Below, one piece after another: positions 38,901-49,180 of a stretch of DNA of 64,000 bases (positions within the stretch are counted from its first letter, which is position 1; each line of letters begins with the position of its first letter). The notes under the pieces are model-generated. The model saw only the letters and a program-made list of their open reading frames with translations. It searched no databases and was not told where the DNA came from. The stretch comes from Aphis gossypii. Its lineage: Eukaryota; Arthropoda; Insecta; Hemiptera; Aphididae. The DNA is taken from contig NC_065530.1 of the NCBI RefSeq assembly GCF_020184175.1, positions 46,105,260-46,169,259 of the forward strand, given 5' to 3'. The translations under genes and the position numbers were made by a program.

Positions 38901-40199
38901 AATGAGTAATGACTAGGAATGACGAAACGCACGGAGATTCGTGACCCGTTCCTACCGAGTGCAGAGATATGCCCTCTAATCACCACCACTGAAAGAGATT
39001 GTCCACGCTGCAATAATTTCAGTTTGTCCAGTTTCAAAACCACTTGCAGTACGTAATAACTAATAATTAAACCATCGAACACTGCACAATAATGCGCCAT
39101 CAACTATAGAGTAACATTTTTGTCACTACCTAGATACCTGTATAATATAATTTTGTATGCTATGTAAACATGTTTAGACACGCGAACCAAGTTCACGGAT
39201 ACAGGAGCACGTGCGTTTTATTAAATAGAAAATTGTCAGTTAATAGAAATGCAATAATAATAATAAAAATGATTATGTTCAGTAAAATAATATTGGACAA
39301 TGTACGTGATGTCTCCAGCGGTCATGGGCCTCCCGGTTTATAAAATGATCATTCCATTCACTCGTCGCTCTATTCAATCACGACAAAACTACAACTTCCA
39401 CTACCATTGCAATACTCCTAATAATAACATTATATAGGTACCTACCTACCTAACCGGATGAGGACGACGATGAACAATGAATCGAAATGCATTTTTTCAA
39501 TCTTAGTAATGGTTTTTCTTTTTTCGCGAGCAAACACTTTATTGTATTTACGTATATAACGTTAAAAAAAATGATGATATCAATTTATCGTCGCGGTTTA
39601 TATGGCGCGTCACAACACGGAAACATAAGCAACAGTTACTGTGCGTCGTAATCGCATATACCTATATAGTATATACCTACTTCTGCTGCAATACGATTAC
39701 GGCATACTCGTTTTTTTTTTAATCAACTGCAGTAATTATAATGTAGGATTTTCACTTTTGAAACATTTTTTTTATCACTAGTTTTGTATTTAAATTATGC
39801 TCAGTGCACAATACTCCCACTTTTCATATATATGTATTGTACATTACAATAGATCTTTAGTAGCACCGTCCAAAATCCAAATATTATAGTAAGATTATTA
39901 CCGCCATAGCGACATAACGCCACCGCCGTTAATTTCTCTGCCGTGCTACAAGATGCATCACTTCCTCTAGTTATCCGGAGAATGTTTCTTATGCGTTTCG
40001 CTTTTTCGACCGCATCAATTGTTTTGTTTTTTATCCTCAGTATCTACATAATACCTATTTATACTGGCTATACTATAGTATATATCCGATTTATAATATA
40101 ATAATTATCATGATGATAAGACCGGCGTCGGACGTTTCTCATTATTCCTCGTTTTATATACGTATATATATATTATAAACGTGCGAAACTGAAAAAGAC
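35947..40199. other. AT-rich DNA with GC-richer patches
   Basis: Patches at 36560-36800 and 38880-39000 have open frames without splice or family support. Confidence 0.35.
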
Positions 40200-41420
40200 A
40201 ATGGGCCCCGCGCATACTAATAGACTATAATATAGTATGTAATGAGTAAGTGGGAGTGGGGTTAGGTTAATGAACACGACTCGCAGCGGCAACGCAAGGT
40301 GTGCCCCGGTGGTGAGCGGCATAAATTCTCGTCCGTCCGTCGTTGTCGTCGTCTCGTCGTCCCCGCCGACGGTCAGTGGAAAAAAAATTGTTTACAATGG
40401 CGTCGTCCGTCCGTCGGACGAGGAAAACAGGTTCCCCGGAATAGTGTACGCGTAATATGACGCGCGGCAGAGGATCTCATATCATTCCGGTCGCGGCGCA
40501 GCACACTTTCGTTCCTACGTGATGGAAATATCTTACAAATATTATTATCGTGAACATAACGTGTACTGCAGTGCACGCACACATAGTCTCGTCGTAATTT
40601 ATATTTATACAGAGAATGCGTAAATGATGGAGTTAGGAAGTACTAGGTATTATATATAGGTACATTGCGCGGTGGTGGACGAAAGAACAGAAGATATATA
40701 AACTCTGGCGACTGGTTATTCGCACCACGCGCAGAAACTAAACAGCATACCTAATAGTAGAAAACTAATAAACAGAAAAACAGAAGTCACGCGTCAGCCA
40801 GTCAATGGCCAATGATTTCGAATAAATAAAAATCAAAAAGTTTAAATAATAATAATATTAATTATATATGTAACATATTATTGTATACGAATATTATGTT
40901 TAAGTGCGAACGCTCGGGAAGGCATTAGATATTATGTGAAACGACATTTCTTCAAAACTGAAGCTATGTTAAGTTCTCTCAGAATAAACACGGTGCGACG
41001 GTGAAGGCGGTTCGAGGATACGTGAAGATTTTGTCGCCAAGTATGTAGAAGACCTTACCGAGTTTTACGACGATGTATAATATAAGGTGCGCGCTACGTG
41101 CACGATCGCGCGCATAGAGAAACGGGCCACGTATGTTATTATATTATTTATACATATATAGTGGTATAGTATTGTACGGTGAAGGTGGAATATCGGCACC
41201 ATATTTGTATATAAAAGATAAAAAGGAATCTGACTGGCTGCCGGTGACTGCCATCTACTGCAGCCGCAGTTGTAAGTACGATGACGGTGGCGGCGGGGGT
41301 GGAGGTGTGTATCTACGCCTTAAACTAATTTCTCGTCGTGCGTATATAATATAATATTGTCTCTCGGTCGGTCCAATAGGGTAAAACGGGTCATGGCTAC
41401 TGCCGTTGCCGCCGTAGTCA
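40200..41420. promoter_or_regulatory. CG-rich islets, possible promoter region
   Basis: Three GC-rich islets (40200-40600, 40980-41130, 41220-41420) stand out. A plus-strand TATATAAAAG at 41208-41217 is followed about 30 bases on by a GC-rich stretch that ends in CAGTT|GTAAGT at 41271, as a short 5' UTR exon would. A 61-codon ATG frame at 40270-40455 (Ser/Val-rich) is open but has no supporting feature. A transcription start for a plus-strand gene is plausible but unproven. Confidence 0.3.
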
Positions 41421-43273
41421 GTTAATCATTGTAGCGTTTGATTTTTTTTTCTTCTTTCCATTTCAAACCACAAGAGTTCAATCATATTCACGGATGATAT
41501 AATCGTCATCGTCGTAGTGATATATATTATACACACACACGTATATTATATATATTCACCATGTTTACGTAAACATTTCCCCTTCACGCGTCGTTGTTGA
41601 CATCGTCACCAGTAGTCAATATAGACGGGTATGATACAGCTCGATATAGTGATGCGTTAGTATCGCCGGCAATTTATAACAAATATATATATATATACCT
41701 AAGGCATCTAACCTTCCCTTTTTCTGACGAATTGTGAATTATCTTTTGAGAAAATTATATAGTAAAAAAGTTTAAATTTCTTATCAAAGTATGGAAACGT
41801 TATAAATTGATATTTATTTTAAGAAAATGATACTTGTAAATTATAAAGTTTAATTTATAGGTATGACAATATTTTAGTAAACAAATAAATCAATAAAAAT
41901 AATAATAATATTACTATATCAAACTTACCCACAACCGTAAGTCCCACGGCTTATTATAGAGCCTAAAACTACATCATTTAAAAAGTAATACAAGACAATT
42001 TTTGAAATGTTATACGTTATGGAGTATCATAAAAACCTTACTCTTATTCTCTGCATTTTTCTTTGAATTCGAGAACCCCAACAGGTGCGGCCGGTATATT
42101 TTACTGCTACATTATAAATATAAAGGTAGTTTTGGGACACACATGATAAACCCACCGACCACCAGACGCCAACAACAATAATGATGGGATACTCTTATTA
42201 TTATAGTGTCTGTAATAATATCGTATCCATCAGATTTATTTCACGTGGCTCTCAATCTGCGCGATCGAAAAAAGTACATATATACGCACTACATTATTAG
42301 ACGGTAATCGAAGGACGCCAATCATTTTATACGGTTCTTTTGAAAACCAGTAGTCCTCGTATTATATAAAAATATAATATAAAATATATGGTGCATCGAC
42401 ACAATGTGCAAACGACCGTGTTGACGAAACTCTAACCGATTTTTCATAACTTTTTACAGTAAATATAAACTACCGTCAAGGATGTCACCGTATTAAAATG
42501 TCAAGTAAAAAACGCATTATGGAAATTTCTGCTCAACATGATTGTCGAAGATAATTATTTGGAATATAGCACGCTCATTCAGTGAATTGTATAGTTAAGG
42601 TATACCAGCCTACAATTTCAATTAAGATCCATTGCCTCAGTTTATAGTTTGTTTGACTACGGGTTGAATAACAAGAAACACAATGGTTTTCTCCGCATTA
42701 GCTGGTGATGAAACATAATAATGATGAAAGATCACGCGGGTGGAGTGTAACTATTATATTATGGTAATATTTTAACAGAGTTTTCAACGACAGATATTCG
42801 ATCTCACGCGATTCAAAGATTCATAAGAACCGATTAGCCAGCAAAAATTGCACTGCTATTATAGTCTTCCAACAATAATAATTTACAAAATTTGCTTACG
42901 TTATATAAAATATAATATGTAATAGAAACAAAAATAATAAAGTAGTTTCTACAAAAAAGGAGATATTTTTAACAACCCTAAAAAGTAAACAAACTATAAA
43001 ACATATATAAACACCTGTTACATACTACAGTAACAAACACTGTCTAAGCGCAGGTGACTTATATGACGTGATAAATGTTAACTAGGTACGTAGAATGTAA
43101 CACACATCACAATATATATATATATATATGTAAATGGAACTAAACACAATTATTATACAATAAACTGTTATTATACGATTTTATGAAATAAGTAGTAGCT
43201 TATGTTAATCTCTTTAAACATTCAAACATCGAAAATACTCAAGTTTGTCATGGTATGTCAAATATAACATATA
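41421..43273. other. AT-rich DNA
   Basis: Nothing supportable except an (AT)n run at about 43112-43129. Confidence 0.4.
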
Positions 43274-43620
43274 TTATATTCGACTAAGTATACTAGTTTC
43301 GAGATCCACTCGCATATTTTGTACTTCACTTGTAATAATATTGTAAATTATTTCTATTGCTTCACGATTACAATAGTTTTCAGATAACGTTAACTGTTCA
43401 GAATTCGAACACAAATCATACATAGGTATGCGTATGCCAATCGAACGGCATTGCTTCTTAACATCCAAAAGAGAATTACTGAAACCTTAGCAAACAATAA
43501 TTCCTACATAAGTCCTATAATATGTCATCATGTAAGAGTGCATTTCGTCGACTACCATACAGTCTGTGTAAAGAACAACATTGAAATATGGTGATACACG
43601 ATGATTGCCACGAACAACAT
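43274..43620 (-). CDS. two-exon gene for a small secreted Cys-containing protein
   Basis: Exon 1 runs from ATG at 43620 to 43556 and exon 2 from 43478 to the stop at 43274. The 77-base intron starts GTAGTC and ends GGTTTCAG, and the join makes a Cys codon in frame. The product has 89 residues. MLFVAIIVYHHISMLFFTQT is a hydrophobic signal peptide, then come Cys, NSLLDVKKQC, a second half with two more cysteines (MYDLCSNSEQ, SENYCNREA), and an amphipathic C-terminal helix (EIIYNIITSEVQNM). An in-frame stop precedes the ATG. A minus-strand TATAAAATA lies near 43750, and an acceptor-like CTGCAG at about 43664 could connect it to the 5' exon at 44334. No family is recognised. A small secreted protein in an aphid could be a salivary or haemolymph protein, but that is speculation. 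Confidence 0.45.
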
Positions 43621-43887
43621 AATTAATGTAAAATTATCGAAGATCTAATGACAAGAATACACGACTGCAGTCGGAATAATCACAAATACACGCGGCCCGC
43701 CTCACTGCAGTCACTACAGGTGTCCGTATCAGACCGTATATAATATTTTATAGTCGTCTTATCGCGTGATGATAATTGATAATAAACGAATATTGTAAAG
43801 CACCAAACACGCGTATCGAGTGGGCACCACCGATAATAATATTGTCGTATTCATTGTTATTGTTGTTGTTGTTGTAGTCATTTATTT

Positions 43888-43913
43888 GTTTCCAGGTATA
43901 GATACCTGGAAAC
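43888..43913. repeat. perfect 12-bp palindromic hairpin
   Basis: GTTTCCAGGTAT, two bases AG, then ATACCTGGAAAC: a perfect 12-bp stem with a two-base centre. It lies in the GC-richer region upstream of the small secreted-protein gene. Confidence 0.8.
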
Positions 43914-44333
43914 GAAACAGATGTCGATTTTTTTCGGTCTGGATTGTTTAACCAATAGTGATGTGACCGAACTACGATTGTCTTCGCCCGAACCGTGTGA
44001 ATTCAACCGGGCGTCACAGTCTACAAATATTGCTCACCAGAAACACAATATTATGATACTATAATAGGTATACATTGATGGTCCAGTCAAGTTCAGCAGG
44101 GCGATGTCAATATATAACTGAGAGAACCCGTGGGAAGGAAAAATATTAATAGTAATTAAATACTCGCGACTCGCCTAAAACCAATCCTACGACATGATTT
44201 TGCGTAAACTAATTCTGTGCAACAAGTAAGTAAGCAAGTGCTTTACCTATAGGCGATAGGGGTAAACAACAAGATGATAAAACCTAAAGGCAAAGATAAT
44301 TGTATCTATAATTGATTCATGGGTACTACTTAC

Positions 44334-44640
44334 GTTTGTTTCTTTCGCGAGATGTCATATCATTACTGCTGCAGGAGCACGTCCGAACTTATTATAAGTA
44401 TTCTAGATCCCGAGATGTGTGTGTGCGAACCAAAAACAATTTGAAAACAAAACGTAAGAGCAAAACGCCTGTCGAAAAAATATACAAAAAACGAAAACAA
44501 AAAACGACGACGATAGCAGCGACGGCGAACAGACTTAACGTCAACAAACACAGCGACGGAGCGACTGTGGACGAGTGTGTGGGGCGGCAGACCGCGGCTG
44601 TCGTAGGAAAACGGAGTTGCCTATAGGTGTAACTCATGGC
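44334..44640 (-). other. probable 5' UTR exon and promoter region
   Basis: A GC-rich block that ends on the minus strand in ACAAAC|GTAAGTAG, a near-ideal donor. It has short upstream frames and no conserved protein. It is the best candidate for the missing first exon of the EML gene (whose start-codon exon has an acceptor at 31315) or for the small secreted-protein gene at 43.3-43.6 kb. The transcription start is not fixed. The tRNA-Ser gene lies about 300 bases upstream on the same strand. Confidence 0.4.
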
Positions 44641-44931
44641 AACCGGCGGCGGCGACGACGAAATATACAGTGTGACCGCCGTTCAAAGTGTAAAACTATC
44701 TGCGAAATTATCGTGCAATGATCGTGGTGTAGATTTTGTTATGGAAGTGACGCGTCACAAAAAAGATCAACATAATCGGTAATGTAAATTCCCCTCTCGC
44801 GAGTTCCAAAATCCGCCGAAGAGTTGACGAGGCGTTTCCCAAGTGTTCTCTAGGTGTCACTAACGGATCACCACTGCGTCGTATCGATGAACGAGAAGAA
44901 AGTTCGAGAAAACCTACAAAAAGTTTCACTC

Positions 44932-45013
44932 CGCTGCGGACAGGATTCGAACCTGTGCGGGCAGAGCCCATTGGATTTCGAGTCCAACTCCTTAACCACT
45001 CGGACACCGCAGC
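44932..45013 (-). tRNA. tRNA-Ser (anticodon CGA)
   Basis: An 82-base cloverleaf on the minus strand. Acceptor GCTGCGG pairs with CCGCAGC and the discriminator is G. The A box is TGTCCGAGTGG, the anticodon arm TTGGA-CTCGAAA-TCCAA has CGA at 44980-44978, there is a long variable arm as in all tRNA-Ser, and the B box is GGTTCGAATCC. CCA is not encoded, as usual in eukaryotes. A run of five T just after the gene (plus-strand A run at 44917-44921) serves as RNA polymerase III terminator. It decodes UCG. Confidence 0.97.
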
Positions 45014-45973
45014 TCATGCCGGCAAGGTCGATAATCGTCGTTATTTAAGCGCAGAAGCGATTACCTACACAATGCAGATATTATTTTTTATAAATAATAT
45101 GATACGTTCACTATTAACTACAATCAATTATTCCATACGCTGGGGATGGACAACTGTCGGCCCTCGAACCTTTTTTATCTGACCTGTGTTTCATTTTCAA
45201 ATTGCATCCATACAATTTCATAGTTCTTACTCTATAGTTTATACTGTATAGTCAATATTGTATAAGTTTATTTATAAATCACGTTGTTCGTATAATATCT
45301 TATCCATCATATAATAATTTGTTATCTGACATTAACATCGTTAAATGTCTATTTGTCATGTTATAAATATATAATATGTATGTAAAGTGTAAACGTATAG
45401 CTTGCTATATAGCTATTTTACCACAGATTTCTATATAGAAGTATAGAAGTCTGTATATTTTACCTACCTGGCTACCTATTTAATTATATCAGTTAACAGT
45501 TTCTTCGTATATAGTAGGTATTAGTTTCGTGCTGTCGTTTCGCGAAGCTACGCGCGGAAATAGAATCTTGCGTCGTTGTGGCGATCGACGCGGGTGTACG
45601 CGAGTCCATGTGAACCTAGCCTTATTATTATTTTCGTGGTTTGTAGTGTTAATTCACATTATAAACGAGCGATTGTAAACTCTCCCGAGTCTACTCCTAA
45701 CTTACCTGACGGAAACATCTAAATTCTCCCGAGTCTTCACTCTTCAATACTACTAATTTAATTTAATAAAAATCATAAAATAAATCTAATATACAAAATA
45801 TACGTTTGATAAAATACAAATGTTTAAATTTAATTTTTTTGATAGTAGGATTTAAAAAAACTTATGGTATCTATAAAAAACGCATTTTTATATTATAATA
45901 TATAGTCAAATAAGTTTCATAACAAAATATAATTCACAACTTAAACTAATTGATTTAAGAATAATATATAAAA
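45014..45973. other. spacer upstream of the tRNA
   Basis: AT-rich except for a CG-rich patch at about 45530-45610 (CGCGAAGCTACGCGCGG). No coding signal. CTCCCGAGTCT occurs twice, near 45685 and 45730. Confidence 0.4.
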
Positions 45974-46647
45974 ATGGTACTGGTTTGTTATAGCCCCGCC
46001 GCGGCGAGTGAAAACTTTATAGCCCCGCCATTCAGGTTTGTTATAGCCTTGCCATTCATATAACAACAGAATTTAAGTTATATTTAGGTATGTGGTGGCC
46101 CGTGGGCGGAATGCATTGTGGGGGCCCCTTATGCATAAACAAAAATTTTTTTTTTTATTAAAATATCATAAAATTGTTGGGCCCCTGGGCTGCAGCCCAC
46201 TCAGCCCTCCTTAACCTTAACTGGGGCTACAAAAAACGTAGAGGGACAGATAGAAATTTTTTAGACTCGTATTTGGCAGTATTTATGTGGTGATCAAAAC
46301 TGAATAATAGTGATTCATTTGAAACCATTTTAAAAGATATAGCAGAATTTTGGGAATAACATAGCGCATAAACATTTTTAATTATATCATTGTTTTATAT
46401 TTATAATTATTCAATTTTTTTTTAATATTATATCAATATCAATATATAGTTAATAAATAAATATTTTTAATTATACCACTGTTTTATATTTATTATTATT
46501 CAATTTTTTAATTTTAATACATATATAAGTATATATATTTATACGATGTATTTATTGTTATATGAATGGCGGGGTGATAACAAACCTGAGTGGCGGGGCT
46601 ATAAAGTTTTCACCTGCCACGGCGGGGCTATAACAAACCAGTACCAT
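45974..46647. mobile_element. MITE with 93-bp terminal inverted repeats
   Basis: The ends 45974-46066 and 46555-46647 are inverted copies with about 85 of 93 positions identical, both starting ATGGTACTGGTTTG. Each arm contains three spaced TATAGCCCCGCC-like words. The 674-base element has no transposase frame. The centre holds a GC-rich GGGCCCC block (about 46090-46215) and two direct copies of an AT-rich segment with ATTGTTTTATATTTAT / ACTGTTTTATATTTAT (about 46390 and 46480). Bases next to the ends are A-rich on both sides, so the target duplication cannot be fixed (AT or AAA are possible). Superfamily unknown. Confidence 0.85.
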
Positions 46648-46758
46648 AAAAATAAGTATATAACATTTTATAAGATAATTTATATGTTTGAAGTTTTGAA
46701 CACTTGAAACTATAGGTACAGTAATATTAATGTCTATATAGTATATAGCCTATAGATA

Positions 46759-47465
46759 CTACTGCAGACCCATATCATGCCGCGCAACAAAAGACGCGAC
46801 GGACGAATTTCTTCGCCCGTTTCCACAACGAGCAACATTTAAGTAACCTGGGTTACCGCTGGTTTTGTCACAGTCGTAACTAGAAGTCGACAAGTCACGT
46901 GAAATTTGCATCGGAGCAGTACATTCAATTTCGGTGTCATAAAACACATTATCCGTGTAATGGAGTGATATGTACGGCATTGAACACCACAATCTTTCGA
47001 ACGACCAGTCAAATCTCGGCTCTTCCCGTCCGATTCGCCTAAGCCATCACGGTTTGGTTCTTCTGCAGAAACCTGCCGATCAGACGAGACGAACGGAGAT
47101 CGGATCTCGACTTCCGCGGACGGAAAAGTTCGTGGATTCGTTGTCCGACGTAGTTTGCCAATTCAATCGGCGTCGGACAAAATGCAATCGGTTCAGTGGA
47201 AACCTGCTGTACTATAACAGCAGTCGGTGCCTGCAGAATCGCAGCCTTGTCGAATTACCAAGTATAACCAATTGTTATAGCCGCCGCCGTTAAATTAGGC
47301 ATCGATCCGTATGGTCGTTTTATAGTCGTGTCCGATACATTTTGAATGGCTGAGACTGTTTTTGATAGACCTTTTTTCGGTTTCATTGATATAGGCTCAT
47401 CGGTTATCGGGACCGTAGAGGACGAAGACAATGTCTCGTTTTCAGATATAGTGACTAATAGTGTT
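46759..47465 (-). pseudogene. interrupted coding remnant, family unknown
   Basis: After the acceptor AACATGCAG the minus strand reads a coding-like frame (LLVTISENETLSSS..., MKPKKGLSKTV, RPYGSMPNLTAA), is interrupted by TAA after GYTW, continues FDKAAILQAPTAV...FCPTPIELANYVGQ...RKSRSDLRSS to QTVMA, and stops. Shifted by one base, a further frame runs from there (WLRRIGREEPRFDW) to a TAG at 46759. Codon use is GC-richer than the flanks and both strands are unusually open. One stop plus one frameshift in about 230 codons suggests a young pseudogene. A GTAATT donor and TTCTGCAG acceptor surround the first stop, but the 28-base intron they imply is too short. No family is recognised. Confidence 0.35.
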
Positions 47466-49180
47466 CTGCATGTTTATATAAATATATAAGTTCGTTGTGA
47501 AGCTTTAATGCTTTCAAAATTTAATAATTATTAAATATATGTGTTTGAAATACTTTAATACTGCAGAAAAGTGAAGGCTGAATTGAGACTGTTAGATTTG
47601 ATACCGACAGTATTATATTTATTTCAAAACTATGCGGTTAACAATAGCAACAATATACAGATGTTTATAGTTTTTGTAATGGAAATACATTTATTCAAGC
47701 CATATATCGATGGCTAAAAAGCCAAAAGTTGTAAGTCACAAATACTAAATTTTACAGGAGAGCAGTTTTAAGATTTTAAATGATTCCACACCAAATAACT
47801 TTTGTTGTAGGTTTTTGATTTCAGATGTTACAACTTATAAATTTGTGAAATATTCTGTAGATTACATAAATTATTACTTTTAAGTCTTAATTGCTTTTTT
47901 TGACGTACCTAATAATAATGTATCTTTTAAACTTGAATGGGACTTGTTATATTTGTCCGCTTAATTATTCTCATAGCCTCACATAAGTACACCCCACCAC
48001 TCATCCATTTATATTGAGGCACATTCCTCAAAAAATTATCTTTACCACGCCACCAACTTATACAATTCTTTTATTTAAAATATATACATTCCGTAAAGAT
48101 CATAGTGTTATGTCAGTACACGAAGAAACTATTCACTTTTTTATGTTTTTGAAAGAAATTTCACATTACACCACTTAATCATATCAATCCACCAAATTCA
48201 AAACTGCATCTGCTTAATGAAACCATTCTGGATAATCCTTCAAGACACTGTAAAAGTAAATTGTGTTGTAATATCTTTTAAATAAATAAAAAAAATTGAG
48301 TACATTTTTTTACTATATCTTATTTTACAGGTACAAATTAGATATAGAAATATAGAAAATAAAAACTTATAAAGTAATTATTGTAAATTTACTTACGTAA
48401 ACTTAAATATATCGTTATGATAATGTTATAAAAAATGGTTATATTAATTACCAAAAAATACTGCTTACTGATGCATAAGTTATTTTTCCATTTGTATTGA
48501 ACATATTCAGAGAGTAAATTAAACGTTCTACGAAGTATATTGGTATAATACTATAATATAATACCTACTCATTTTTAATGATCACAAGTTATAACTCATA
48601 TCTAAATATGGAATCATTAAATATAATAAAAACTATGAACAGAACGTGTTCTTATATATAGCGGTTGAGTGGTAAACTCCAAGATAAAACACATATTTTA
48701 AACTATTAACTATCTATTGGAAAAGATTAAAAAATGTATAAGAGAGTGCAAGTACAGTAAATAAAATTATAAATAGATAAGGATACCCTCTTATATACAA
48801 TAACAATTTTGATTTGTTATAAATGACTCATAATTTTATAAGTTTTATATTATTTTTATTACATAAATCACACATAAAACGATTTCAGAAAAAAACATTG
48901 TGCTTAAATAAATATAATTATTTATGTAGGTAATTACCATTTCAACATTTAAAATATTTATCTTTACAGATAAGATGAAAAATTATACTATTCAAGACTA
49001 GGTATATCAAAAATATATTATAAGTACCTAATGGCTATTTCTTATATCATGTAAGAAATCATAAAATAAATATAATAATTTTTTTTAAATTTTAGATGGG
49101 TTTTTCATTTGTAAAGAGAATTAAGTACTTGGTAATCAGAGAAGACATTTATAAACCTATTCAATACAATTTAACTACCC
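47466..49180. other. AT-rich DNA
   Basis: No supportable gene. MAKKPKV before a GTAAGT at about 47710-47730 is too short to call. Confidence 0.4.

Noticed and set aside
44312..44626. 104-codon plus-strand frame and overlapping minus frames in the GC-rich block
   Set aside because: Lys/Thr-rich or hydrophobic low-complexity products; better explained as 5' UTR or promoter sequence.
44708..45007. 99-codon frame starting MSEWLRSW on the minus strand
   Set aside because: It reads through the tRNA-Ser gene; this is a well-known artefact of translating tRNA sequence.
47205..47260. 28-base intron removing the stop in the coding remnant
   Set aside because: GT and AG are present, but such an intron is below the workable size for insects.
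46970..47293. 107-codon plus-strand frame
   Set aside because: Opposite-strand shadow of the coding remnant; Arg/Ser/Asn-rich without domain signal.
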